The position numbers were made by a program, and so were the translations under genes. DNA of 64,000 nt. Source: Marinobacter nauticus. Its GTDB lineage: Bacteria; Pseudomonadota; Gammaproteobacteria; Enterobacterales; Shewanellaceae. Where the stretch lies: contig NZ_JAHVJZ010000003.1 in assembly GCF_019801015.1 (NCBI RefSeq), positions 434,001 to 498,000 of the forward strand. The letters are read 5' to 3'. Positions 53,088 through 61,878 of the stretch are shown here, piece after piece (the first letter of the stretch is position 1; every line of letters begins with the position of its first letter). The notes under the pieces were generated by a model that made no database searches, was not told where the DNA came from, and worked only from the letters and a program-made list of their open reading frames with translations.

Positions 53088-54653
53088 ATGTCCCAAGCCC
53101 GACCCCAGTCGCCGCTTGCATTGGAACTGCGCGGTATCGAAAAACGGTTCGGCGACGTCCACGCCAACCGTGACATCAATCTGCAAGTCCCTGCCGGCAC
53201 CATCCACGGCATCATCGGCGAAAACGGCGCCGGTAAGTCCACCCTGATGAACATCATCTACGGCTTCTACGAAGCGGATGCCGGCGAAATTCTGGTGGAT
53301 GGCGAACGCCAGTCCATCACCAACTCCCGTGAAGCCATCGCCGCCGGGATCGGCATGGTGCACCAGCACTTTATGCTGGTGGAAAACTTCACCGTGCTGG
53401 AAAACGTGATTCTGGGCGCCGAAGAGGGCGGCCTGCTGGCTGGCTCACTGAGCAAAGCCCGCAAAGAGCTGACCCGCCTGGCCAAAGAGTACCAGCTGGA
53501 TGTCCCGCTGGACGCCACCATCGAAGAGCTTCCGGTGGGCCTGCAACAGCGTGTCGAGATCCTCAAGGCCCTCTACCGTGGCGCCAAGGTGCTGATCCTG
53601 GATGAGCCGACGGGTGTGCTGACCCCCCAGGAAACCGATCACCTGTTCCGTATTCTCGACGCACTGCGCAGCCAGGGCGTCACCATTTTGCTGATCACCC
53701 ACAAGCTGCGTGAAATCCTCGCCGTTACCGACAACGTGTCGGTCATGCGTCAGGGCGCGATGGTGGGTCACGTCAAGACCGCCGACGCCACCAAGGAGTC
53801 ACTGGCGGAGCTGATGGTGGGCCGTAAGGTTCGCCTGAAAGTGGAAAAAGGCCCGTCCAAGCCGGGTGACGTACTGATCGCCACCAAAGACCTGACCTAC
53901 ACCGACAACCGCGGTGTGGACATGCTCAAGTCCGTCAATATTGAGGTCCGGGCCGGTGAAGTGGTGGGCATTGCCGGGGTCTCCGGCAACGGCCAGTCTG
54001 AACTGATGGAAGCGCTGGCGGGCATTCTGGTGCCGGCCAAGGGCGAAATCCGCATCGGTCAGCATCAGATCACGCCTCAGTCCCCGTCCGACCCGAAATC
54101 GGTTCGTGCCATGAAAGTCGGCCACGTACCGGAAGACCGTCTGGCGATGGGCCTGATTAAAGGCTTCTCTGCCGAAGAGTCCGCCATCCTGGGCTTCCAC
54201 GAGCAAGCGCAGTACAACGGCAAAGTGCTCTCCAAGCCCAAAGTGATCGAGGCCAAGTGCCGCGACCTGATGGAAGAGTGGGACGTGCGACCGCGCAACC
54301 CGAAACTGCGCTCCTCCCTGTTCTCCGGTGGTAACCAGCAGAAGCTGATCATCGCCCGTGAAGTGGATCAGGACCCGGATGTCCTGATGATCGGCCAGCC
54401 CACCCGTGGGGTCGACATTGGCGCCATCGAGTACATCCACAAACGCATTATCGACATGCGCGATCAGGGCAAAGGCGTGCTGCTGGTCTCTGTGGAGCTG
54501 GATGAAATTCTGGCGCTGTCTGACCGCATCGTGGTGATGTTCGATGGCCAAATCGTTGGCGAAGTCCCCGCAGACAAAGCCAATGAACGCATTCTCGGCA
54601 TGATGATGGCCAACGTTATCCCGGATGAACTGAAAGCAGGAGACGCCCTGTGA
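53088..54653 (+). CDS. Nucleoside ABC transporter, double ATPase subunit
   Basis: 521 residues, two ABC domains as in the YufO/NupA and sugar-type RbsA families. First half: Walker A GENGAGKSTLM, an ELPVGLQQRVEI signature in place of LSGGQ, Walker B VLILDEPTG. Second half: degenerate Walker A (GVSGNGQSEL), signature LFSGGNQQKLII, and VLMIGQPTRGVD where the Walker B Asp-Glu is replaced by Gly-Gln. The asymmetry is usual for this family. It overlaps the permease gene by 4 bp. Confidence 0.92.
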   Translation: MSQARPQSPLALELRGIEKRFGDVHANRDINLQVPAGTIHGIIGENGAGKSTLMNIIYGFYEADAGEILVDGERQSITNSREAIAAGIGMVHQHFMLVENFTVLENVILGAEEGGLLAGSLSKARKELTRLAKEYQLDVPLDATIEELPVGLQQRVEILKALYRGAKVLILDEPTGVLTPQETDHLFRILDALRSQGVTILLITHKLREILAVTDNVSVMRQGAMVGHVKTADATKESLAELMVGRKVRLKVEKGPSKPGDVLIATKDLTYTDNRGVDMLKSVNIEVRAGEVVGIAGVSGNGQSELMEALAGILVPAKGEIRIGQHQITPQSPSDPKSVRAMKVGHVPEDRLAMGLIKGFSAEESAILGFHEQAQYNGKVLSKPKVIEAKCRDLMEEWDVRPRNPKLRSSLFSGGNQQKLIIAREVDQDPDVLMIGQPTRGVDIGAIEYIHKRIIDMRDQGKGVLLVSVELDEILALSDRIVVMFDGQIVGEVPADKANERILGMMMANVIPDELKAGDAL

Positions 54654-55777
54654 ACAACAACAAACTGCCAGCGTGGATCAACATCCTGTTGTTGCCACTG
54701 CTGAACCTGCTGATGGCGTTTGCCGTCTCTGCACTGGTGTTTATCGCCGTCGACGTGAATCCGGTGGAAGCGGCCAGCCTGATGATTCAGGGTGCCCTGG
54801 GTTACCAGGAAGGCGTGGGTTACACCCTGTACTACGCCACCAACTTTATCTTCACCGGCCTGGCTGTAGCCGTGGCGTTCTCCGCCGGTCTGTTCAACAT
54901 CGGTGGTGAAGGTCAGGCTTACATCGGCGGTCTGGGTACCGGCCTGATGTGTCTGGCCCTGGACGCCTCCATGCCGTTCTGGGTGATCTTCCCGGTCTCC
55001 ATGCTGGGCGGCATGCTGTTTGGTGCCCTGTGGGCCCTAATCCCCGCGTATCTGCAGGCCTATCGTGGCAGCCACGTGGTGATCACCACCATCATGTTCA
55101 ACTTCATCGCCTCCTCACTGATGGTCTACCTGATGGTGAACGTGCTGAAGCCGGACGGCGAAATGTCTGCGGTATCCCGCCTGATCGGTGAGAACGCTCG
55201 CCTGCCGATGATGCACGATGTGCTTGGCTGGTTTGGCTTTGAGTTTGAGCGCAGCCCGCTGAACTTCTCCTTCTTTATCGCTCTGGCCGCTCTGGTGGTG
55301 GTCTGGCTGCTGCTGTGGCATACCCGTTGGGGCTACGCCATCCGCGCGCTGGGCGCCAACCCGACCGCCGCCAGCTACGGCGGCATCAACCCCAAGCGTC
55401 TGACCGTGATCGTCATGCTGATCTCCGGTGGCCTGGCTGGCCTGCTGGGGATGAACGAGATCACCGGCTACAGCCACCAGCTGCGTCTCGACTTCGTGGC
55501 AGGTTATGGCTTTACCGGTATCGCAGTAGCACTGATTGGCCGCGGCCACCCCATCGGCATTCTGTTCGCTTCGCTGCTGTTTGGTGTGCTGTTCCAGGGC
55601 GGTAACGAGCTGGCGTTTGAATACCCCAACGTCGACCGTGAGATGGTGGAAGTGGTTCAGGCCTTGGTGGTGCTGTTCTCCGGTGCCCTGTCGCTGATGC
55701 TGGTGAAGCCGGTAGAGAAAATCTACCTGGCCGTTAGCGCCGCTAAAGCCGACAAACTGAAAGCGCAGGAGGCCTAA
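54650..55777 (+). CDS. Nucleoside ABC transporter permease 1
   Basis: 375 residues, GTG start overlapping the ATPase stop. About nine hydrophobic segments; family block FNIGGEGQAYIGGLGTGLM and SHVVITTIMFNFIASSLMVY. YufP/NupP type inner-membrane permease. Confidence 0.9.
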   Translation: MNNNKLPAWINILLLPLLNLLMAFAVSALVFIAVDVNPVEAASLMIQGALGYQEGVGYTLYYATNFIFTGLAVAVAFSAGLFNIGGEGQAYIGGLGTGLMCLALDASMPFWVIFPVSMLGGMLFGALWALIPAYLQAYRGSHVVITTIMFNFIASSLMVYLMVNVLKPDGEMSAVSRLIGENARLPMMHDVLGWFGFEFERSPLNFSFFIALAALVVVWLLLWHTRWGYAIRALGANPTAASYGGINPKRLTVIVMLISGGLAGLLGMNEITGYSHQLRLDFVAGYGFTGIAVALIGRGHPIGILFASLLFGVLFQGGNELAFEYPNVDREMVEVVQALVVLFSGALSLMLVKPVEKIYLAVSAAKADKLKAQEA

Positions 55778-55780
55778 GTC

Positions 55781-56746
55781 ATGTTTGAGACCATTATCCT
55801 GTTGCTGGACGCCACCCTGCGCGTCTCCACTCCGCTGCTGCTGTTGGCCCTGGCCGGTCTGTTCTCTGAGCGCTCCGGCGTGGTGAACATCGCCCTGGAA
55901 GGTAAGCTGCTGGCCTCCGCCTTTGCCGCTGCCGCCACCGCTTACGTCACCAACAGCGTCTGGCTGGGCATGCTGGCTGGCATGGGCACCGGCGTGCTGA
56001 TGAGCCTGATCCACGGCTTTGCCTCCATCACCCACCGTGGCGACCAGATCGTCTCCGGTACCGCCATCAACATGCTGGCAGCCGGCCTGACCATCACCCT
56101 GGGTCGTTACTGGTTCGAGATGGGCGGTCAGACCCCGGCGCTGTCCGGTGGCCAGCGTTTCCAGTCCATCACTCTGCCATTGGCCGATGCACTGGAAAAT
56201 GTGCCGGTACTGGGCCTGGTGTACTCCAAGCTGCTGTCCGGCCACACCCTGCTGGTGTACCTTGCCTTTGCCATGGTGCCGCTGTCCTGGTGGATCCTGC
56301 AACGCACCCGCTTCGGCCTGCGTCTGCGTGCCGTGGGTGAAAACCCGCACTCGGTGGACACTGCCGGTATCTCCGTCACCTGGCTGCGCTACCGCGCACT
56401 GATGATTGCCGGTGTGCTGGCAGGCATCGCCGGGGCTTACCTGTCCACCGGCCATGCCGCTGGCTTCGTACCGGACATGAGTGCCGGTAAGGGCTTTATC
56501 GCCCTGGCCGCCCTGATCTTCGGTAAGTGGCGTCCGGTGCCGGTGATGCTGGGCTGTCTGCTGTTCGGCTTCCTCGACGCGCTGGCGGTGCGCCTGCAGG
56601 GCGTCGAACTGCCGGTGGTCGGCGAAGTGCCGGTACAGGCGATTGAGGTTCTGCCGTACGTGCTGACCGTGCTGCTGCTGGCCGGCTTTATCGGCAAAGC
56701 CATCGGCCCGAAAGCCGTTGGCCAGCCCTATGTGAAGTCCCGCTAA
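55781..56746 (+). CDS. Nucleoside ABC transporter permease 2
   Basis: 321 residues. FSERSGVVNIALEGKLLAS and GDQIVSGTAINMLAAGLT match the YufQ/NupQ type, partner of permease 1. It begins 3 nt after the previous gene and is the last gene before a strong terminator. Confidence 0.9.
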   Translation: MFETIILLLDATLRVSTPLLLLALAGLFSERSGVVNIALEGKLLASAFAAAATAYVTNSVWLGMLAGMGTGVLMSLIHGFASITHRGDQIVSGTAINMLAAGLTITLGRYWFEMGGQTPALSGGQRFQSITLPLADALENVPVLGLVYSKLLSGHTLLVYLAFAMVPLSWWILQRTRFGLRLRAVGENPHSVDTAGISVTWLRYRALMIAGVLAGIAGAYLSTGHAAGFVPDMSAGKGFIALAALIFGKWRPVPVMLGCLLFGFLDALAVRLQGVELPVVGEVPVQAIEVLPYVLTVLLLAGFIGKAIGPKAVGQPYVKSR

Positions 56747-56768
56747 AAGGCACTGAGCCACAACGTAC

Positions 56769-56790
56769 AACGCCCCCAATTGGGGGCGTT
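56769..56790. terminator. Terminator, ABC operon / MFS gene
   Basis: Perfect AACGCCCCC / GGGGGCGTT stem with AATT loop between convergent genes; the T-run is broken by G residues. Confidence 0.75.
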
Positions 56791-56800
56791 GTTGTTTCTG

Positions 56801-57970
56801 TCAGTGGGTATTGCGGCATCGTGCGGCCACACAAGCCAGGGCACTGAACAGCACAAAGCTCAGTGGCATCCCCCACAGTGCCAACTCTACTGTGCCGCTC
56901 ACCAGCCACAACCCCAGTGCAATCAGCAGATAGTAAGCCAGTCCAAACCAGGCACCGGCCACGCCCAGAGCCTGCTGATACTCTTTGAGCGCCCCACTCA
57001 GTACATTGGGCACCACCAGACCAAAGCCCACCACAACGCCAATCATCGGCAGCAACAGCAGCACCAACCCGGTCAGGTTTGCGGTGAGCCAAAACAGCGC
57101 CACCGCCAGCTGAATCAGGCTGGCGGCCAAAGCCAGCATGGCCCCGCACCGTATCAGTTGCTGCGGCGTGCATCGGGACAACAGGCGCCGGTTCGCCATC
57201 GCGCCAATCGCACTGCCCAGCGCTAGCGCCCAGCCGGTCATACCGAACACTTTCGGCGAGTAACCCAGCGCCGCCACCACGAAAGGCCCCTGGCTGTACC
57301 AGCCAAATATCAGCAGGTTCATCAGGGCAATCAGCAGCGCGCTGCGCCACAGCTTCGGATCCCGAACCATTTTGCGTGCCACCGGCCACAACGCCACCGG
57401 AGTCTGTGGTTCCGTGCGGGTTTCCGGCAACCGGAGTAAGCTCAAACCCAGCAGCCCAATCGCCATGGCCAGCATCACCAGCAGCACACCGGCAACGCCG
57501 CCATACTCTGCCGCAAGGCCGCCAATCAGTGGCCCCAGCGCCGGGGAAAACGACAGGGCAGCGCCCACAAGGGAAAACAGCCGGGCCAGCTCCGCCCCAC
57601 TGAAGCGATCCCGGATCATGGTCTGAGTGACCACCGAACCGGCGCTGGCGCCAAACGCCAATACCACTCGGGCCAGCAAAAAGGTGGGGTAGTGGCTGGC
57701 CCACAGCGCCAGCAGCGCACCCGATAGATAAGCGCTCAGGCCCAGCAGCATCGCCTGCCGACGGCCAATGCAATCACACAATACTCCCCAGAACACCACC
57801 CCCAGCGCAAAGCCGATAAAGTACAGCGACATGGTCAGTTGCGCCTGAGCCTCGCCAACCGCGAACTGGCCTGCCAAAGACGGTAACACCGGGGCATAAA
57901 GGGTTTCGCTGATTTGCGGAAAAATCAGCAGCAGGATGGTCATCACCACCCCAAGATGGTCTCTTTTCAT
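56801..57970 (-). CDS. MFS drug-resistance transporter (Bcr/CflA type)
   Basis: 389 residues, about twelve membrane segments. MFS motif A between segments 2 and 3 reads GVLCDCIGRRQAMLLGL; motif C-like SPALGPLIGGLAAEYGG in segment 5 marks proton-driven exporters. ATG at 57970 has GGAGG ahead; the frame is open 47 codons further. Divergent from an AraC regulator, its likely controller. Confidence 0.88.
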   Translation of the reverse strand: MKRDHLGVVMTILLLIFPQISETLYAPVLPSLAGQFAVGEAQAQLTMSLYFIGFALGVVFWGVLCDCIGRRQAMLLGLSAYLSGALLALWASHYPTFLLARVVLAFGASAGSVVTQTMIRDRFSGAELARLFSLVGAALSFSPALGPLIGGLAAEYGGVAGVLLVMLAMAIGLLGLSLLRLPETRTEPQTPVALWPVARKMVRDPKLWRSALLIALMNLLIFGWYSQGPFVVAALGYSPKVFGMTGWALALGSAIGAMANRRLLSRCTPQQLIRCGAMLALAASLIQLAVALFWLTANLTGLVLLLLPMIGVVVGFGLVVPNVLSGALKEYQQALGVAGAWFGLAYYLLIALGLWLVSGTVELALWGMPLSFVLFSALACVAARCRNTH

Positions 57971-58059
57971 AACAGCCTCCAATCGAGGCCGATACTCTAC
58001 TGAAGCGCCAATCTTCCCATTACAATGATTCGGACAACTTATGTAGGAAAAGAGACATT

Positions 58060-58836
58060 GTGCCCCGACTGACAGAAACCCAGGTGTTTGACCCCGATAC
58101 CGCTGCCGCACCGGTGCTGGGGTTCGCCATCGATCACGGTCAACACGACTCCGGCTGGCATCAGCACCAGCGCGGCCAACTGCTCTATGCCGAACAGGGC
58201 TGCATGCAGCTCAGCCTGCCTCAGCGCCTCTGCATCGTCCCCCCAACCCGGGCTGTCTGGCTGCCATCGGGGCTGCCCCATCAGGTCACCATGGCCGGGC
58301 CTACACGTTACCGCTCCCTGTATTTTGATGCCGGTCACTTTGGCACCCTGCCGGCGCAACCGAAGATCTTTGAAGTGACGCCGCTGCTGCAGGCCCTGAT
58401 CCTGAGAGTCACCGACTGGTCCGGCAGCGACCTGCCCGACCCCGCCCAATTGCGCCTGGTGTCGGTGCTGATTGATGAGATAAACGGGGCGACAGCGGCG
58501 GCACTGATGTTGCCCTTACCAACGGACAAACGGCTTCAGGAGCTGGTCTCACACTATCTCTCGGACCCGGGCTGTGGACAGCAACTGGCGGATTACGCCA
58601 AACACTGCGGAGCCAGCACCAAAACCCTCACTCGCCGCTTCCGTGAGGAAACCGGACTCACCTTCACACAATGGCGCCAGCAGCTGCGGCTCAATACCGC
58701 TCACCAGTGGTTCGCTCAGGGCAAAAGCCTTCAGCAGGTCAGCCAGGGGCTGGGCTTTACCAGCGACAGCGCTTTTATCCAGTTTTTTAAGCAGCACACC
58801 GGCCATACGCCAATGCGCCGTCAGCGCTCTCCCTGA
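58060..58836 (+). CDS. AraC-family regulator with cupin domain
   Basis: 258 residues, GTG start with AGGA ahead. N-terminal cupin (SGWHQHQRGQLLYAEQGCMQL, shortened to HQHQRGQLLYAEQG) and C-terminal double HTH: LADYAKHCGASTKTLTRRF and LQQVSQGLGFTSDSAFIQFF. The 89-bp divergent gap to the MFS gene suggests it controls that pump. Confidence 0.9.
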   Translation: MPRLTETQVFDPDTAAAPVLGFAIDHGQHDSGWHQHQRGQLLYAEQGCMQLSLPQRLCIVPPTRAVWLPSGLPHQVTMAGPTRYRSLYFDAGHFGTLPAQPKIFEVTPLLQALILRVTDWSGSDLPDPAQLRLVSVLIDEINGATAAALMLPLPTDKRLQELVSHYLSDPGCGQQLADYAKHCGASTKTLTRRFREETGLTFTQWRQQLRLNTAHQWFAQGKSLQQVSQGLGFTSDSAFIQFFKQHTGHTPMRRQRSP

Positions 58837-58864
58837 CCGCATTTTTCGGCTTTTCTTTGCCAGG

Positions 58865-58908
58865 GTAGAGCGATCACTTTACCTTGCCATGTAGAACGAT
58901 TACTCTAC
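58865..58908. promoter_or_regulatory. Paired TetR operators over the promoter
   Basis: Two 18-bp near-palindromes, GTAGAGCGATCACTTTAC (58865-58882) and GTAGAACGATTACTCTAC (58891-58908), identical at 15 of 18 positions and centred 26 bp apart. A promoter TTTACC, 17 nt, TACTCT (58878-58906) lies under them, so binding should block transcription of the TetR gene and its partner. Confidence 0.75.
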
Positions 58909-58935
58909 CCCTCAATTCTGAGGAGGTGATGAGTA

Positions 58936-59457
58936 ATGAGTTTGAAAGAACAGATCGCATTCCGGCTGGAGCAGGTATTCAGCGAGCAGGGGTTCGCCGA
59001 GCCCGGCGTGGCCCAGCTGAAAACCGCCTGTGACGTCAGCCTTCGCACCCTCTACAAACACTTCCCCTCCAAAGAAGCGATGATCGTGGGTGCCCTGGAG
59101 CATCGTCACCAACGATATCTTAAGCTGTTGAACAGCTGCGCTTCTGAAGATGCAGCCCAAACCCTCACCGGTGTCTTTGATCAGCTCGCCAACTGGATGC
59201 GTCACGCCGCGCCCAACGGCTGTCTGTACAACAATGCCCTTGCCGCCTTTCCCGACAGCCAGCCGATTCAGCAGGTCGTCAAACAGCAAAAAGACGCCCT
59301 GCATGGAGCACTGGCCCAGCTCAGTCAACGGGACGATCTCGCTACTCCCCTGTTTCTGCTGCACGAAGGGGTGACCTGTGCCTGGCCACTGATGGCCGAA
59401 CAGGCCGTCGAAGCCGCCAAACGCAGCGCCCTGACACTACTGAAGGAAACCGAATAA
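58936..59457 (+). CDS. TetR/AcrR-family repressor
   Basis: 173 residues. HTH TACDVSLRTLYKHFPSKEAM near residue 30. The C-terminal part resembles the YcdC/NemR-like group that senses electrophiles or small carbonyls, with cysteines CASEDAA and GCLYNN. AGGAGG stands 9 nt before the ATG. Its stop shares one base with the oxidoreductase start, so repressor and target are one operon, self-regulated through the paired operators. Confidence 0.9.
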   Translation: MSLKEQIAFRLEQVFSEQGFAEPGVAQLKTACDVSLRTLYKHFPSKEAMIVGALEHRHQRYLKLLNSCASEDAAQTLTGVFDQLANWMRHAAPNGCLYNNALAAFPDSQPIQQVVKQQKDALHGALAQLSQRDDLATPLFLLHEGVTCAWPLMAEQAVEAAKRSALTLLKETE

Positions 59458-60518
59458 TGTCCGACTCATCCCACGCCCTGCCCGACGCCATGAAAGGGGT
59501 TGCTCTCGTTGGCCATGGTGGCCCGGAAACCCTCGAATTCCGTAACGATCTGCCGGTTCCTCAGGCAGCAACCGGTGAAGTGGTGATTCGGGTGCACGCG
59601 GCCGGCGTCAATAACACTGACATCAATACCCGCATCGGGTGGTACTCCAAAAAGGATGGCAGCGCCGATGACGCCAGCTGGAGTGGCACCGCATTGAGTC
59701 TGCCCCGGATTCAGGGCGCCGACGTCTGCGGCACCATTGTTGCCGTGGGAGAAGGGGTGGACGCAGCCCGGATCGGCGAGCGGGTGCTGATTGAGCCCTG
59801 CCTCTACGAAGCCGCGGGCAAACCACTGGACCCGCCCTGGTACTTCGGCTCCGAGTGTGACGGTGGCTTTGCCGAGTTCACCAAAGTGGCTGCCCGTCAT
59901 GCCCATGCCATCAACAGCAGCCTGAGCGACGCCGAACTGGCCTCCTTCCCCTGCTCCTACTCCACCTCGGAAAATATGCTGATGCGCTCGGGTGTCCGCG
60001 CCGGGGAGCGAGTGCTGGTGACCGGCGCTTCCGGCGGCGTCGGCTCCGCCACCGTGCAGCTGGCCAAGGCACGGGGGGCGACCGTGATTGCGGTCAGCAG
60101 CGAAAGTAAGCGGGCTCAGATGGAGGCGCTGGGTGCCGACCAGGTGCTGGATCGCAGCACCAACCTGGTTGAAGCTCTGGGTAACAACAGCGTCGACGTG
60201 GTGATCGATCTGGTGGCCGGTGAAGGTTGGCCTGACTATCTGGAACTGCTCAAGCCCCGTGGCCGCTACGCCGTCGCTGGCGCCATTGGCGGGCCGATGG
60301 TGACGCTGGACGTGCGCACCCTCTACCTCAAAGACCTGACCCTGTTCGGTTGCACCACCCTGGAGCCGGAGGTGTTCCCAAGCCTGATCGGCCACATTGA
60401 GCAGGGCCGCATCAAACCCCTGGTGGCGGCCACCTACCCGCTGACCGCCATCCATGAGGCGCAGGAAGCGTTTCAACAGAAGCGACACGTTGGCAAACTG
60501 GTGCTGACCCTCGACTGA
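59457..60518 (+). CDS. Zinc-type alcohol dehydrogenase / quinone oxidoreductase (MDR)
   Basis: 353 residues. GroES-like N-terminal domain (AAGVNNTDINTRIGWY, GADVCGTIVAVGEGV), Rossmann motif VTGASGGVGSATVQLA near residue 190 for NADPH, and C-terminal KRHVGKLVLTLD. The catalytic zinc cysteine/histidine set is not clear, which favours a quinone-oxidoreductase-like enzyme. Likely detoxifies the compound sensed by the adjacent TetR. Confidence 0.88.
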   Translation: MSDSSHALPDAMKGVALVGHGGPETLEFRNDLPVPQAATGEVVIRVHAAGVNNTDINTRIGWYSKKDGSADDASWSGTALSLPRIQGADVCGTIVAVGEGVDAARIGERVLIEPCLYEAAGKPLDPPWYFGSECDGGFAEFTKVAARHAHAINSSLSDAELASFPCSYSTSENMLMRSGVRAGERVLVTGASGGVGSATVQLAKARGATVIAVSSESKRAQMEALGADQVLDRSTNLVEALGNNSVDVVIDLVAGEGWPDYLELLKPRGRYAVAGAIGGPMVTLDVRTLYLKDLTLFGCTTLEPEVFPSLIGHIEQGRIKPLVAATYPLTAIHEAQEAFQQKRHVGKLVLTLD

Positions 60519-60536
60519 GCCGGAATGCCAGGCATA

Positions 60537-60567
60537 AAAAACGCCGCCCAACTGGGCGGCGTTTTTT
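60537..60567. terminator. Terminator, oxidoreductase / dsbA-like gene
   Basis: AAAAACGCCGCCC, AACT loop, GGGCGGCGTTTTTT between convergent genes. Confidence 0.9.
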
Positions 60568-60588
60568 GTGGCAGGGCCGGGAAGAGGA

Positions 60589-61320
60589 TTACTTCGCCGC
60601 CAGGTACGCCATCAGGTCAACCAGCTGACCAACAGATTCGATGTTGTTCAGGTTGATCAGGTACTTGTTGTTAACAACAAACGCCGGAATGGAGCCCACC
60701 TGGTACAGGCGCTGCTCTTTGGCCCACAGCTCCACCTGCTCGCTGATGGCCGGGGTCTCGGCAATGGCGTCGAACTTCTCAGCATTTACGCCGTTCTCAA
60801 CGAAGATGGCACGCACGTCCGCCAGGGAGTTGATGCCTTCACCGTGCTTGTCACCGGCAGTGTGGTTGTGATCCTTGCCACCCATCAGGGCGAACATCGG
60901 GTCTTTGATCAGCTTGGCTTCACCCATCTCCTGCACGGTGGCAAATGCGCGAATCACCGCCTGGTAGGTCTGGTAGTCCGCGTCGTTGCGGGCAAAGTTC
61001 ACGTGCTTCTGTTCGAAGGCCAGGCCTTTGGACTCCAGCGCCGGGACGATGGTGGGCAGGAAGCGGCTCTCCATGTTGTAGCAGCCGCCACAGTAGAAAG
61101 AGAAGAACTCGGTCACGGTGGGCTTGTCCACTTTACCGGCCGGGTTCACCACCTGGTAGTGAACGCCCTCTTTAAACTGGGCAGCGTGTGCAGCCGGAGC
61201 CGCCTGCTGAGCGGAGGCCTGAGGCGCCGGAGCCGGCTCAGACTTGGCCGGAGCTTCAGGGGCGGATTCGGAACAACCGGCCAGCATCAGGGCCAGAGCA
61301 ATACCAAAGATCTTCTTCAC
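60589..61320 (-). CDS. DsbA-like thiol:disulfide oxidoreductase lipoprotein
   Basis: 243 residues. Lipobox LMLAGC (Cys16), then an Ala/Pro-rich tether (about 20-47) and the thioredoxin/DsbA domain. Active site FYCGGCYN (Cys77-Gly-Gly-Cys80), cis-Pro in GSIPAFVVNN. Lipid anchoring and CGGC instead of CPHC set it apart from E. coli DsbA; the dipeptide should change redox potential. Probably makes disulfides at the inner face of the envelope. It stands alone. Confidence 0.88.
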   Translation of the reverse strand: MKKIFGIALALMLAGCSESAPEAPAKSEPAPAPQASAQQAAPAAHAAQFKEGVHYQVVNPAGKVDKPTVTEFFSFYCGGCYNMESRFLPTIVPALESKGLAFEQKHVNFARNDADYQTYQAVIRAFATVQEMGEAKLIKDPMFALMGGKDHNHTAGDKHGEGINSLADVRAIFVENGVNAEKFDAIAETPAISEQVELWAKEQRLYQVGSIPAFVVNNKYLINLNNIESVGQLVDLMAYLAAK

Positions 61321-61509
61321 GATGTTTTCTCGTTATCGGCTAGACAAATTGTCGCAAGCATAGCCTCTTGGGCCCGTCCAAGGTCAAGCAATAATAGGTG
61401 GAACAAACTGAAAGGGTGAACCGAATCACCGGACGAAAAAAACCATAAACATGCGGGGAACCTGGCATTCAGGTTATAGTCGTAGCGTCCTTTTTTTACG
61501 GAGCTTTCC

Positions 61510-61878
61510 ATGCCATTGGTGTTTGCCCTTCTGCTGATCTCCGGCCTGGCCGCCTGCAGCAGCAAGCCTCCGCCGCCCCCACAGCACTACTTCACCACCG
61601 AAACCGGGGCCGATGGCACAGTGCGCTTTACCTTCAATTACATCCAAATCACCGAATCGAGCCGGACACGCAAACGCGGGTCCCAGCCTGCGTCACCCGA
61701 GGCCTACAACTACGTTGGAATGACACTACCGGGACAGGGGCCGCTGATTGACCAGCATCAGCTCTTTGTGGATCTGGAAAAGGCGCTGGACGCACGACAG
61801 CTCTGTCTTGAAGGCTATCGCATCGACCAGCGCCACCCGACCCGCCGAGGGGTCAGTTTGCAGGGGCGTTGTCTGTAA
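61510..61878 (+). CDS. Unknown small lipoprotein
   Basis: 122 residues. Lipobox GLAAC (Cys16) followed by a Pro-rich stretch (SSKPPPPP). The rest (FTFNYIQITESS, LDARQLCLEGYRIDQRHPTR) is not recognised; two further Cys near the C-terminus could form a disulfide. It overlaps the convergent MFS gene by 26 bp at the 3' ends. A ribosome site GGAG lies 6 nt before the ATG. Confidence 0.7.
   Translation: MPLVFALLLISGLAACSSKPPPPPQHYFTTETGADGTVRFTFNYIQITESSRTRKRGSQPASPEAYNYVGMTLPGQGPLIDQHQLFVDLEKALDARQLCLEGYRIDQRHPTRRGVSLQGRCL

Noticed and set aside
55115..56779. 554-codon open frame opposite the ABC permeases
   Set aside because: Gln/His/Gly-rich antisense shadow of two clear membrane proteins.
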